This document shows, piece after piece, positions 55,200 to 64,000 of a stretch of DNA of 64,000 bases (the first letter of the stretch is position 1; each line of letters begins with the position of its first letter). The translations under genes and the position numbers were made by a program. The stretch lies in NCBI GenBank assembly GCA_948470475.1, contig OX419342.1:14623010-14687009 (forward strand), written 5' to 3'. The notes beneath the pieces are model-generated. The model was not told where the DNA came from, made no database searches, and saw only the letters and a list, made by a program, of their open reading frames with translations. This DNA comes from Galaxea fascicularis (taxonomy: Eukaryota > Cnidaria > Anthozoa > Scleractinia > Euphylliidae).

Positions 55200-55860
55200 A
55201 ACTTACAGTACTTGGTCTTTTCTATGCTGTAGTATTAAATTTTCATTTTCAAATGTAGTGATTTTAGCTAAAATTGAAGTGCTTTTGAATGAGCTCAGTG
55301 ACACCCTATTTTTACCAGCAAATTGTGATCAGTATCAAAAATGGTTCAACTTTTGTCAAAGTTTAAAAGGTCATTTGATGTCATTATTGCACATATCAAT
55401 GTTTGTCCTTAAGGGGGGGAGGGGGGGGGGTTGATCCGAAGTGAGTGCAATTTTTTGTCAAAAGTTCACACCCTCGGACGAAGTTCCGTACTGTAGGGAT
55501 TGAGAACCAAGAGATTGACCTTATGGTTATTCCAGGCTCTGATGGTTGGTTTTCAAGAAGGCAACATTGCAGCATGTATTTTACCATGGTAAAGTCCAAG
55601 CTCAGGAAACACTTTTTAATGAATAATTCGTCAGTTTTCAAGTTTGATGAAACTTCCCCACCCTGGGGCAAGCATTCTCTTCAAAGTTTGTCAAAATTCC
55701 CCATCTGGAGCAGGAAATGTCAATCAAAGTCCCCACCCCATCATGTATGCCTCTTAGGGCTAGCATTGATAGGTGCATTAGGGTATGATTGTACAGAAGT
55801 TGTTAAATCCATGCTTTTGGGAAATATGTCCCGTAAAATTTTGTAATGTTTTGCTAAATG
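55200..55860. other. Intron sequence with a G-rich run
   Basis: The remainder of the EnSpm B intron. It includes a G-run near 55,413 and a phrase resembling CCCCACCC near 55,660 and 55,730. A 133-codon plus-strand frame at 55,445-55,846 shows no recognisable domain and is probably chance. Confidence 0.4.
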
Positions 55861-56389
55861 CCAAGGCTGCGGTATCGTGAAAGAGTTTGTGATCAAGAGA
55901 AGAAAAGAAGAAAATCGTATTTTATCAGTGTACCTTTCGAAGAGCAGTTCAAGGATATCTTAGGACGTAAGTAAAATGAAACAAACAATAATAAATTACA
56001 CTTAACAGACAAACCTGTGGCCCTCAAAATGAAGATCTACTTGAATGTATGAATGAATGATGTTGTGTTACTCCTTCAGTTTGGGAAAAATTGTTCAGGA
56101 GAAATAGCAGTACTTCCCACTTCTATTGTTTACCAGTTCTCAGTGATTGTAGGGGGTGCATTCACTGATACACGTACACGGTCCAATGTACATGTACCAG
56201 TATTCTATATGACAATGGCCTTGATGGCCAGGTTAAGAGAATTTGTGTCTGCAGAGCACCAAACTTTGTGGAGAGGGAATAGTGGCAATGTCTGTATCAG
56301 TGTATTAAAGGCTTCACAGTAGTCTGTAACTCATATATGGCTGCTTTTGTAGAATTTTTTTGTTTCTTTGGCGTGGACAGGGTGTCAAT

Positions 56390-57660
56390 AGGGACCTTAC
56401 GCAATGACGACGTCGCTGAGGTCGACGTCGCTGGGAGCCCAATGGCGCCGTCGACGTTCTGATCGCCGGCGTCGCATTTCGCGGTACTTACGCAAGTAGT
56501 CATGCGTAGTCGCAGAGGCGAGAGTTTGATGGCGGGAGTTTAGAAAAGGTATCGTAGTCAACAATGGGCAAAATGTACATTGTTTGTGCGTTATTAACTA
56601 ATGCTCGCACCTGTTTATATTCTTCGAACACTGGCAGTTATTTCAAGAAAGTACCCTCCCTCACTGCAAGATTACTTTTCATGATGAAATTGTAAATAGC
56701 ATAGCTGGGCTGGCCCAACTGGACCTTACAGGCTGAAATTTAAGAATTCAACACTCTTGGCCAATTGAGACAAATAAAAAGTTTCTTGCATATATATATA
56801 TCTGGCGAACTTCCTCTGCGTTTTTTCGATCCAGCAATTCCTTGTCCTGTTTTTCTTTTGTTTCTTTATCATAGGTACTTAATGCCTCCTCTGTTTCTTC
56901 GAGTATGTTTTGAAGGAGTTGATCCAGTTCAGTCTCATCTGTGGTTGAGCCGCTCTCACTCTCTTGTGCTCTCATCTTTTTCTTGTGCTTATCAAGCAGC
57001 AATCTATATCTATCCCTCACCGATTTTTGATTCACTGTGAAAGACATTTCTTCAACAGCACATAAGTCATTGGCGATGCTAGTCCAAGCATTTCCACTGT
57101 GAGTGCTCCCCGGTTTAAACTGGTAGGGTTTGATGAATAAGACTTCGCGACAAAGATGCAAGTCGTGCATCTCGGACCACTTCATCACACCGCTTTAAAA
57201 AGAACACAAAGAGATGTTGATGAAACAAACAAATAAAATAGTAAGCTCAGTACTTGGGGTTCCATTGATTATCTCAGCAAGTACTGTTTCTTTACTGGTG
57301 ACCAAGAGAACCGATGAAAAAACAACAACAACAATAGGTAAGCTACTCAACATTCACTGTAAATACATACAGGCTAATCGTCAAATCACGGCAATTTTTG
57401 CAAAGCTCGCTTAAATCACCCAAGAGGACTATGTCATTAGAAAAAGCTCACCTTTTCTTAGCAGTTTGAGCGTCTTTCCCTAGCTTTCCTTCGGCTGGCA
57501 TGTTTTCCTCTACGACGACTTCAAAGCCACCAATTTGGCGACGGCGTGCGTTGGCGACGTCGGGAAATAATTAGGTAGATTATGCACGCATGCGCAATAC
57601 GTATAACTTAAGTCATGCACAACGTCGACCCAGGCAACGTCGTCATTGCGTAAGGTCACT
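56390..57660. mobile_element. Harbinger-type element carrying only a Myb-like gene
   Basis: Inverted ends AG(G/T)GACCTTACGCAATGAC, continuing as ACGT(C/T)GC to about 45 bp, with AAT outside both (56,387-56,389 and 57,661-57,663). Subterminal DNA is rich in GTCGACGTCG words. The single gene is a two-exon Myb-like protein on the minus strand; no transposase. 1,271 bp. It sits inside EnSpm B. Confidence 0.85.
56748..57501 (-). CDS. Myb/SANT-like DNA-binding protein (Harbinger-type), two exons
   Basis: Exon 1 (57,501-57,452) MPAEGKLGKDAQTAKK joins in phase to exon 2 (57,192-56,748). Exon 2 has KWSEMHDLHLCREVLFI, NAWTSIANDLC and FTVNQKSVRDRYRLLLDKHK, a trihelix Myb-like domain common in cnidarian mobile elements, followed by an acidic Ser/Thr linker and a Glu/Lys coiled coil (ILEETEEALSTYDKETKEKQ). 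About 160 codons, without lesions. The first ATG of the long frame would lack exon 1 but keep the domain. It may bind the element's ends and act with a transposase supplied elsewhere. Confidence 0.78.
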
Positions 57661-57769
57661 AATGTTTTTGTAAAGCAAAAATGCCTTTCATGGGAGAACA
57701 TGGCCAAAGATTCAAGGTTTGGCTGCCAGTCTAATATTTATTGTTATACACATACCTTTTTAGGCCTGG

Positions 57770-58196
57770 AAATCTGAAAAAGCCTGGCTAAGCCTGGCTT
57801 AAATCTTGGAGACCGCTTCTGTAAAAAATTAGCATTTGTATAAAGCAAAGAATGCTCTTCATGGGACAATATGACCAAAGATGCCAGGTTTTGCTGCAGA
57901 GTTGTTATACCTTTTTGGCCTGGAATTCCACAAAAGCCTGGCTTAAATCTTGAAGGCCAGGAAGGCCGAGCTTTTTTTGGCCAAGGTTGCCAAGAAAGCC
58001 CAGTCTCAAAACAAAAAAGGCCACGAAAGCCAAGCTTTGGTGGCCAAGGTTGCCAAGAAAGCTTGGCTGTGGCCATGCTTGCCGGGCTTTACCAGGCCGC
58101 ATTTTCCCGGTAAGCCTGGCCAAAAACCCGGCAAGCCTGGCCTGGCCGGCCTTTGCCTGGCTGGCCGGGAATTTGGCCAGGTTCCTGATGCAAGGG
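57770..58196. repeat. Right GC-rich subterminal repeats of EnSpm B
   Basis: Repeats of GGCCAAGGTTGCCAAGAAAG, AAAGCCTGGCTTAAATCTTG and GGCCTGGAATTCC, becoming denser GGCCGG words toward the end. Mirror image of the left zone. ORFs on both strands here are artefacts. Confidence 0.8.
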
Positions 58197-58510
58197 TAAG
58201 AAAGTCTAGAGGGGAAAATCCATGGATGAGACAAAAACATGAAAACAAAATCTGGCATATTAATGTGGTCACTCCATGCAGACTGCCACAGAAGCATAAA
58301 TATTTGGCAAAGCCATCACGCGCAAACAGTACCAAACATTAAGATCTCACATTAAGAAAGCCTAGAGGGGAAAATCTATGGATGAGACAAAAACATGAAA
58401 ACAAAATCTGGCATATTAATATGGTCACTCCATGCAGACTGCTACAGAAGCATAAAGATTTGGCAAAGCCATCCCTCACAAACAGTACCAAGCATTAAGA
58501 TCTCACATTG
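58197..58510 (+). repeat. ~156-bp tandem repeat, right segment
   Basis: Two further copies of the unit described at 51,270-51,533, starting at 58,197 and 58,353. Before EnSpm B inserted, the two segments formed one array of about four copies. Its place next to the third EnSpm gene suggests it may be a subterminal array of that element; unproven. Confidence 0.85.
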
Positions 58511-58795
58511 AGACAACATGATCTCGAGACAAGCTGGCTCTAAACCAAGAAACAAAGTGACACTAAAACACCCCTTGAAAGGCCTCACTAAACACAGATA
58601 TCAAGCAATTATGGAAAATTATGGAGAAGAAGAAGAAAGGAAGGAACATAAATTAAGCATAATTAACTGAATTAATTTTTTTGGAATCCCAGTGGTAAAA
58701 TCAATAAGCATTAAATTAAGAGGCACAATTTCACAGAGGTGTCTTTCACTATTTCATCATCATATGATATCTTATGTCTTACCTTCCTTACAACT

Positions 58796-59125
58796 TTAAT
58801 TTGCAAGTGGGTTTCTCACAAGGTTCAACAAAATCCTTTTGTTCTCTTGATACTGGAGGAATGATAAATAAAATGGATCCTTGCACAGCTTCAAGAAATG
58901 TTTAATGACCTCACGGTCATTTGTATTTACAATCCATGATGCAACAATGAAAGCCATATCTGAGCTTTCTGGTGAGGTAGGGGCTTCATCTACTTGACAT
59001 CCCTCTTGGTCATTTCTTTCTCTATTTATTTCCCAGGAGTATTCCAGTTCATTTTTCCTTTCTTTTATCTGTCTCTTACGTCTTTTTAAGTATTCCTTCC
59101 TTTTCTGTTTACAGTGCTTTCCCAT
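58796..59125 (-). CDS. Basic coiled-coil ORF at the 3' end of EnSpm C
   Basis: 109 codons from an ATG: a very basic start (KQKRKEYLKRRKRQIKERKN), an acidic/Ser middle and a helical end (EVIKHFLKLCKDPFYLSFLQ). It follows the EnSpm C C-terminal segment after a stop, and either continues it or is a separate small gene. No domain recognised. Confidence 0.4.
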   Translation of the reverse strand: MGKHCKQKRKEYLKRRKRQIKERKNELEYSWEINRERNDQEGCQVDEAPTSPESSDMAFIVASWIVNTNDREVIKHFLKLCKDPFYLSFLQYQENKRILLNLVRNPLAN

Positions 59126-59128
59126 CTC

Positions 59129-59512
59129 TCACAAAAGTGCAAAAAGATTCCTTATGATGGGAGACACCACTAATAGCTTTTCTCCCTCCAGCTGCAGTTC
59201 AACAGAGGCAAATCTAGAAAACATCCTTTGCACTGGTATGAAAGATGAGGGTCCACCTTGGTTGAATTGGTTCTTGCAGACTTTTAATGGGTTGCCATAC
59301 AGACTTGTAGATTCCGTGTATGGTACATACCATCTCACACAAGCAGAGTAATGTTGATGGCGTTGATCTCCCAGCTGAAGATAATGCCTGAAGTAATACT
59401 GCACCAAGCCTGCAGACAAGCAAAACCTGTCCTCAAGGACTTGGCCATCATCGTTTTGCCAGGATGCCAATATTTTGCTGGAACGAATCCCTCTAGGCTG
59501 CATCTTGGAACC
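59129..59512 (-). pseudogene. EnSpm C transposase, C-terminal region
   Basis: Open for about 125 codons: CLSAGLVQYYFRHYLQLGDQ, then HYSACVRWYVPY, FNQGGPSSFIPVQRMFSRFA and LLVVSPIIRNLFAL. The GP-SFIP-x-R-x-x-x-RF pattern with a strand ending in VVSPI is typical of the C-terminus of animal EnSpm transposase-related proteins. It continues the 63.0-63.9 kb coding sequence, from which it is separated by LINE-3. Confidence 0.7.
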
Positions 59513-59517
59513 ATAGG

Positions 59518-61103
59518 TTAACCATCGTTGTAGATGTAATGTAGTGTATCTGGTGGAACTGAAGGTCTAATTCGCTTTATGGCACCAATGCCGGAGGCAA
59601 TCTTTTTGGACAGTTGGTGGATATGACTATTCCATGCCATGTTATCATCAATAAGAATCCCAAGTGATTTAGTAGTGGATACTTGTTCTATAGAAACATT
59701 ATCTATCGAAAGTTCAAGGGATTCAGATAAAGTACACAGTTTCTGTCTAGAGCCAATTAACATAAACTCAGTTTTAGTCGTATTCAGAGTAAGTTTGTTG
59801 CAGAGAAGCCATTTATGGATGTTATTTAGATCAGAAGTCAGACTAGTTTGTATTGAGTTTAAGTCTGTGCTAGCGTATGTTATGTGAGTATCATCTGCAT
59901 ACATCCTAGGTTGGCAGAATGATAAACAATTTGGCAAATCATTGATATAGATCAAAAATAGGAGAGGGCCAAGGATAGTTCCCTGAGGGACCCCACAACC
60001 CAGAGAACAGACTTTAGAAAGCGAACCGGTAACAACACATTTCTGAGTACGGTTGCTTAGGTACGACTTAAACCAATCATAAGCAGGTTCCTGTATTCCA
60101 TACAGACTAAGTTTAGCTAAGAGAACATCGTGATCAACGGTATCAAATGCTTTTTTCAAGTCTAGGAAAACCACGGCATTTACATAACCGCGATCGATAT
60201 TGAAAGCCCAGCTGTCAGTCGCTTCAATAAGAGCAGTGAAAGTCGAGTGCAAGGATCGAAAACCTGATTGTTGGTTAGTGATAATCGCTTCATTAGCCAA
60301 AAAACTATACAATTGATCCTACACTATTCTCTCGAACACTTTAGCTACTACTGAGATAACAGAGATCGGCCGATAATTATTCACATCCGTTTGCTCACCT
60401 TGTTTAAATAATGGTGTCACCCTAGCGCATTTCCAGTCGTCTGGAAATAAACCAGAACTAAGAGACTTATTGAAAATGTTACATAAAGGGATCGAGATAA
60501 GATCGGCACATTCCCGAATTAGTTTGGCAGAAATATTATCCAGACCCGTTGCTTTGGATTTAGATAATTTGTTTAGGAGAGAAAAAACATTGCCACTACT
60601 AATTGGACTGAAAGAGAACTTGTTGTTGCTGCCAGCAATGTAATCGGCATAACTCGACCCATCAGTGACAAGGGGTACCTCATTAGCAAGTTGGGTTCCA
60701 ATTGTTGAAAAGTGATCATTAAATGCATTGGAAAGCTCGTGAGAATTAGTTAGCGAGTTCTCGTTCAGTTTAAATTCTTTCACAGACGCATTGTTTTTCT
60801 GACGAGACGTGAGTTCATTAATAATTTGCCAGGTTTTGCGTAAATCGCCTTTAGACTGAAGAAATGCATTAGCATAATACAATGACTTGGCAGATTTAAC
60901 TTCTTACGCAGCTTTTTGTACACAACCCAGTCTAAAGGATCGTTAGACTTTAGAACTTTCTGCTTGGCAACATCGCGATCGCGCATACCTTTCCGCAGAT
61001 CTGATGTGATCCAAGGTACCTTGCCCGACCTAACACGTTTTGTTTTGATTGGAGCATGACTGTTCACGATAGTCAGAAATTTAGCTTTCCAGTCAGCCCA
61101 CAA
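59518..61103 (-). pseudogene. LINE-3 reverse transcriptase part of ORF2
   Basis: Three frames: a linker (61,103-60,780; KVPWITSDLRKGMRDRD), the RT N-terminal part (60,882-60,319; SKATGLDNISAKLIREC, FPDDWKCARVTPLFKQG, NNYRPISVIS), then a TAG at about 60,316 and the palm/thumb (60,312-59,518) with FDTVDHDVLLAKL, GVPQGTILGPLLF and intact MYADDTHI, then KSLGILID. Catalytic residues are retained. Lesions are frameshifts near 61,085 and 60,890, the TAG, and the missing C-terminus. Confidence 0.88.
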
Positions 61104-62014
61104 AACGTTCGGGTCATCACTGGTACAAGACCAATCCTGTTGAGAAATGTCACTGCGAAAGTTCTCCCTGTTAAAATTACAAAAATTTCTGAAAGTTTTA
61201 GTGTAATGCCCTTGAAAGCAAACTCCGGTGATAGTTTATGATAAACATAAATAAGGCTGTGATCACTGATGCCAACATGCAAAACTCCTGAACAGACTAC
61301 CCTGTTAATGCAGTTTGTAAATATTACGTCAATTAACGACGATGATGATTCAGTAATACGAGTTGGCTCAGTTATGAGTTGCTGTAAGCCATATATATCA
61401 GAAATTTCACAAAGTAAGCGTGTATTGGAGTCGAACTGGGTAGAGGCCAGATTGCAATTCAAGTCACCCATCAGATAGTACTCAAGACCGAGAGAATCCA
61501 ATTTTCTGATGAGGGTCTCATAGTGCGAGAAAATTTCGACTGAAGAGCAGGGAGGCCTATACCAAGTCACCACGAGAAATGGCTTAGAGCATGGTTTATG
61601 AATTTCTAAACACAAATTCTCAAGATCATTTAAGTGCAAGTCACGGCATATTACAAAGTTAATAGAAGTTTTAATATAAAAACATACACCGCCACCATTC
61701 CTGTTTCTGTCCCTTCGAGTAATTTCGTAACCAGGGATGTACAGCTCACAATTTTTGATAGAATCATCAAGTTTAGATTCATTAATTGCAAGGACATCGA
61801 CTGGGTTATCAGCTAGAAATATTCTGAGATCATCGATATGTTTTATTAAACTATTCACGTTCAAGGACGCTATTTTAAAACCGCGTTTTTCAGGCAATGA
61901 ATTAAACAAATACGAGGTTCCAGGAGCCGCTGTTGTACGTATGCTCAAGTCATGACTAGTATTGCTTTGAGAAATACACGGCAGCTTTACTGACACAGGA
62001 GATTCGGCATTCAA
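61073..62014 (-). CDS. LINE-3 endonuclease part of ORF2
   Basis: 313 open codons with all apurinic-like endonuclease blocks: ASLNVNSLIKHIDDLR, VLAINESKLD (catalytic Glu), YEITRRDRNRNGGGVCFYI, TWYRPP, YLMGDLNCNL, SLIDVIFTN and the final GISDHSLIY (catalytic Asp-His). It nicks target DNA for priming. Separated from ORF1 by a single in-frame TGA and four codons' distance, and followed by a frameshift into the RT part. Confidence 0.88.
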   Translation of the reverse strand: MNAESPVSVKLPCISQSNTSHDLSIRTTAAPGTSYLFNSLPEKRGFKIASLNVNSLIKHIDDLRIFLADNPVDVLAINESKLDDSIKNCELYIPGYEITRRDRNRNGGGVCFYIKTSINFVICRDLHLNDLENLCLEIHKPCSKPFLVVTWYRPPCSSVEIFSHYETLIRKLDSLGLEYYLMGDLNCNLASTQFDSNTRLLCEISDIYGLQQLITEPTRITESSSSLIDVIFTNCINRVVCSGVLHVGISDHSLIYVYHKLSPEFAFKGITLKLSEIFVILTGRTFAVTFLNRIGLVPVMTRTFCGLTGKLNF

Positions 62015-62026
62015 GGGAACAGGAGA

Positions 62027-62983
62027 TCAATTATTCTTTAAAAAATTTACAACATTTCTATGTAACAAGTCATTACCTTCCTTATTCAAATGTAATCCAC
62101 CTTTGTTGAGTCCGTTCAAGGTAATATTAGTGTGACTTATCACTTTCCATCCATTCTGCCTACAAAACTGCCTTAGCCGACGGTTGATAGTTTTCACCCC
62201 ATCACAATGAGCATCATTCCGAGTTGTTACTTCGGATAAGACAATTTCGGCGTCACAGGAACTCTCAATCTCCCTCGCCAGATCGACAATTGCATCTGCA
62301 ACCATATTGGGCTCACTAGATCGCAGGTCATTCGTTCCAATGTGTAGGCAGATTTGGTCTGGAGATTTTTCAATTGTTGGAATGATATGAGACTTCATAT
62401 TGTGTACCGTTGCCCCAGGGAAAGGCTTCACAACTACTCGGTGCCCAACATCTCTGCCCAGCTTTCTTCCTTGCAAATTTTTGATGATAGAGTCACCTAG
62501 AACTACCGTGATACGATCATTCTCAGACTTAGTCGGAGATGATGTGTCTTCTGTAATTGCTCTCGCTTGTTGCTTGGAGTGTTCAGATTTCTTGTGCTCA
62601 TGAGTAGCTTTACGTTGATGAGTGACTCTATTTGACTTTGATTTCCTTTGATGTTGACCCTGACCTTGACCTTGCTGATTATGCAAATTTACAGAACTGC
62701 TATTGTCAGCATCCCTTGCAATATTTATCCCTTCTTCTTTCGTTGAAACCTGACTTTCCTTGCCTAGAAGTCTAATCACTGTTGTTAAACTTTTGTTTTC
62801 GTCACTGAGAATTCTGGCTTCTTCTCTTACACTTTCATAGCGAGACTCAAGCTCCTGAATTCTTTCGTTGAGAAGGTTATTTTCCTCTCGAAGAGCTGCG
62901 ATAGTTTCGTTTGAATATGATGAACTTGCCTCTGTCAAAATGGACCAGTCTGTAACTAGAGGGAAGCACAATACCAGACTCAT
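62027..62983 (-). CDS. LINE-3 ORF1: coiled coil, basic linker, SGNH hydrolase-like domain
   Basis: 318 codons. Residues about 25-95 form a coiled coil (ALREENNLLNERIQELESRY). Residues 100-160 are a Gln/Lys/His-rich linker (GQGQGQHQRKSKSNR). From about 165 the SGNH-type fold shows VVLGDSIIKNL (block I), FPGATVHNM (block II Gly), CLHIGTNDL (block III) and a GGLHLNKEGN ending (His block). This is the esterase-like ORF1 known from some CR1/L2-type LINEs, thought to act in RNP formation or membrane association. Intact. Confidence 0.88.
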   Translation of the reverse strand: MSLVLCFPLVTDWSILTEASSSYSNETIAALREENNLLNERIQELESRYESVREEARILSDENKSLTTVIRLLGKESQVSTKEEGINIARDADNSSSVNLHNQQGQGQGQHQRKSKSNRVTHQRKATHEHKKSEHSKQQARAITEDTSSPTKSENDRITVVLGDSIIKNLQGRKLGRDVGHRVVVKPFPGATVHNMKSHIIPTIEKSPDQICLHIGTNDLRSSEPNMVADAIVDLAREIESSCDAEIVLSEVTTRNDAHCDGVKTINRRLRQFCRQNGWKVISHTNITLNGLNKGGLHLNKEGNDLLHRNVVNFLKNN

Positions 62984-63031
62984 TTTGCCAGTTTATACCA
63001 TGCATTGGAGACTAATGGTATGTTGTTAAAC

Positions 63032-64000
63032 TCATTTTTCTCTCTCTGCCATACCAGTGGGTGAGCATAAATCACTGAAATGTTCTTGATATTGGGCTGG
63101 TAACTTGATGTTTTTTAAATCCCTTGATATCAAGAATTTTCTCATAAGTTGTAGTTTGACAGATCTCTTATTTGTTGTGGTGCTTCCTAGAATGCCATTA
63201 AAACGCTCAAAGCTGAAACACCAGAAGCTAGTTACGGGTCCGTGGTCAAGTATGACCTCTTTCAGATGATTATGTAGGTGCATGTTTGGAGTGATAACGT
63301 GCTTTCCATACAAAGTCTCCACAGACTTGCAAAACTCAGTTTTTCCACTGTTCGGCTGTGTAGGAACCAGAATTGCTGGATATTCTCATGGGTAGTCTGC
63401 CAATGTCACTCGGAACTTCTATGGACTTGATCCTTTCTTCAATTTCTTCAAGCTGACTCTTTGAAAATAGTTTTAAATCATTCCACAGGTTAAACATTTT
63501 TTTTGAAGTGCCAAGAAATAGGTTGTGCATAGGATCTACAGTGCAAAAGCTAATAATATCAAAATACTCTAGATCGAGTAGGGCACTGTAGCGACTGATA
63601 CCACTGTTCTGCCTAATCAAATTGCGCTCTGCTTTCGGTTTGCATCGAAACATTTTAACAGCCTGGCTGCAGTGATCTTGATTGGTACGCGAGGTCCACG
63701 AATTCCTGTCAAATCCAGAATAGTCTTTCTTTTCTCCAAAACCACCTGGAAATTTCTCAAGGCATCAAGAATAACCACGATAAGCTGAATGACCCTTAAA
63801 TCCACTGATCTTTCTTGTAGCAGGAATGTCTGATGAAATAATCGTTAGTGCAAATCTACTCAGACATGACCATAATCACACCCCTTTCCACAGGGCTTTT
63901 AGTTCATCGACAGCAGGCCCCAAAAATTGGTTCAGGTCTTTAGGTTCTCGATCAAGTGAAGGAACAATACCTATGACAATGATATTTTCCCACTCGAGCC
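63032..64000 (-). pseudogene. EnSpm C transposase (TNP2-like), core region, truncated by window
   Basis: From the window edge: WENIIVIGIVPSLDREPKDL (63,998-63,890), a gap or intron, then KMFRCKPKAERNLIRQ and SFCTVDPMHNLFLGTSKKMF (63,740-63,336), the TNP2 signature with DPMHN. A frame change follows into HLHNHLKEVILDHGPV then FWCFSFERFNGILGS (63,322-63,032), the DUF4218-like block with H-x3-L and FERxNG. LINE-3 follows at about 62,995, and the C-terminus resumes at 59,512. One or more frameshifts or small introns. The DDE-like enzyme would act on CACTA ends. Confidence 0.8.

Larger units (their letters stand above)
54187..55966 (+). pseudogene. EnSpm B TNP2-type gene, 5' exons only
   Basis: Exon 1 starts MASCSNLAVLRC at 54,187 and has a C2H2 finger (CPTCFVSCSTKGNLKRHIAN). 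It continues through frameshifts near 54,398, 54,692 and 54,815 via an acidic linker (EDPDTDDELEHDF) to MAIMALATRHNLNH, DVIEVIKLHSPNGDV and MTYHDVCEDCYGLF, the region before the transposase core in animal EnSpm. The donor at about 55,009 joins in phase to exon 2 at 55,866-55,966 (LRYRERVCDQEKKRRKSYF, VPFEEQFKDIL). No later exons: the catalytic part is absent from the element, so this is a deletion derivative. Confidence 0.75.
51534..58196. mobile_element. EnSpm-like transposon B, 6.66 kb, non-autonomous
   Basis: Ends CCCTTGCATCAG(A/G)AACCTGGCC, inverted, one mismatch in 23 bp. TA at both flanks (51,532-51,533 and 58,197-58,198), and the two flanks join into an uninterrupted 156-bp tandem unit. 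Subterminal zones (51.53-51.85 and 57.77-58.20 kb) are filled with CCTGGCC/GGCCAGG-type motifs. It contains a BEN-like gene (minus) divergent from the 5' exons of a TNP2-type gene (plus), but the transposase core is missing. A Harbinger-type element (56,390-57,660) and a fold-back MITE are inside. Confidence 0.82.
59518..62995 (-). mobile_element. LINE-3: near full-length non-LTR element, 3'-truncated
   Basis: ORF1 (62,983-62,027), endonuclease (62,014-61,073) and RT (61,103-59,518) are all present in order. It breaks off inside the RT C-terminus (DTLHYIYND) and meets EnSpm C coding sequence at about 59,515, with no 3' UTR or tail. Few lesions compared with LINE-1 and LINE-2, so it is young. 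It separates two parts of the EnSpm C transposase gene. Confidence 0.85.

Noticed and set aside
55445..55846. Plus-strand 133-codon ORF
   Set aside because: Lies in the intron joining two in-phase exons of the EnSpm B gene; no domain seen.
57744..58342. Several ORFs of 70-130 codons on both strands
   Set aside because: Same reason: translation of GGCCAAGG/CCTGGCTT repeats.

Overview
This is eukaryotic DNA, most likely from a marine invertebrate. A cnidarian, perhaps a stony coral, is my best guess: the mobile-element families (Polinton, animal EnSpm/CACTA, Harbinger with a Myb partner, CR1/L2-like LINEs, BEL/Pao, Ty3/gypsy, a tRNA-derived SINE) and the intron-rich, AT-rich style fit one, but no host gene settles it. 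There is no convincing intact host gene, rRNA, functional tRNA or CRISPR array. Nearly everything recognisable is a transposable element, and many sit inside one another. In several cases the element ends, target-site duplications (TSDs) and the re-joined reading frame of the interrupted element agree, so the insertion order can be read.

1-15.3 kb: a decayed Polinton/Maverick-type element on the minus strand, running out of the window on the left. Reading 14.5 kb to 1 it keeps integrase, two tandem minor-capsid-like genes, a small basic virion-type protein, major capsid protein, adenovirus-type cysteine protease and packaging ATPase. A LINE (7.0-11.8 kb, itself hit by a TTAA element and a LINE tail), a 1.1-kb inverted-repeat insert and a 132-bp tandem array break it up. 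The DNA polymerase is not in the window.

15.3-17.3 kb: a tandemly duplicated anonymous segment. 17,286-25,598: an EnSpm/CACTA-like element (A) with matching ends, a 3-bp TSD and subterminal repeat arrays. A TNP2-like transposase gene on the minus strand is divergent from a six-exon gene on the plus strand; that second gene is dead, with a solo LTR and a MITE inside one exon.

25.6-31.2 kb: LINE fragments, a 9-bp-structured minisatellite and anonymous AT-rich sequence. 31,301-35,209: a complete two-gene Harbinger element (4-exon transposase, 2-exon Myb-like gene, TIRs, AAT TSD) inserted exactly within a BEL/Pao integrase gene. 35.7-42.1 kb: Ty3/gypsy gag-protease with one LTR, a second LINE, and a second gypsy pol carrying two opposed SINE copies.

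42.1-51.2 kb: a small multi-exon pseudogene, a 1.64-kb Tc1/mariner-type non-autonomous element, a 1-kb Harbinger derivative, and a long inverted repeat with a hammerhead-like, Penelope-type motif. 51,534-58,196: a second EnSpm-like element (B) with 23-bp ends, TA TSD, GC-rich subterminal repeats, a BEN-like gene divergent from the 5' exons of a TNP2-type gene, and an internal Harbinger-type element carrying only a Myb-like gene. B sits inside a ~156-bp tandem repeat next to a third EnSpm transposase gene (C, 58.8-64 kb, minus strand), which a 3'-truncated LINE splits.

In all three EnSpm regions the recurrent theme is transposase plus accessory DNA-binding gene plus subterminal repeats. Exon models come from reading splice signals and phase by eye and are unverified.
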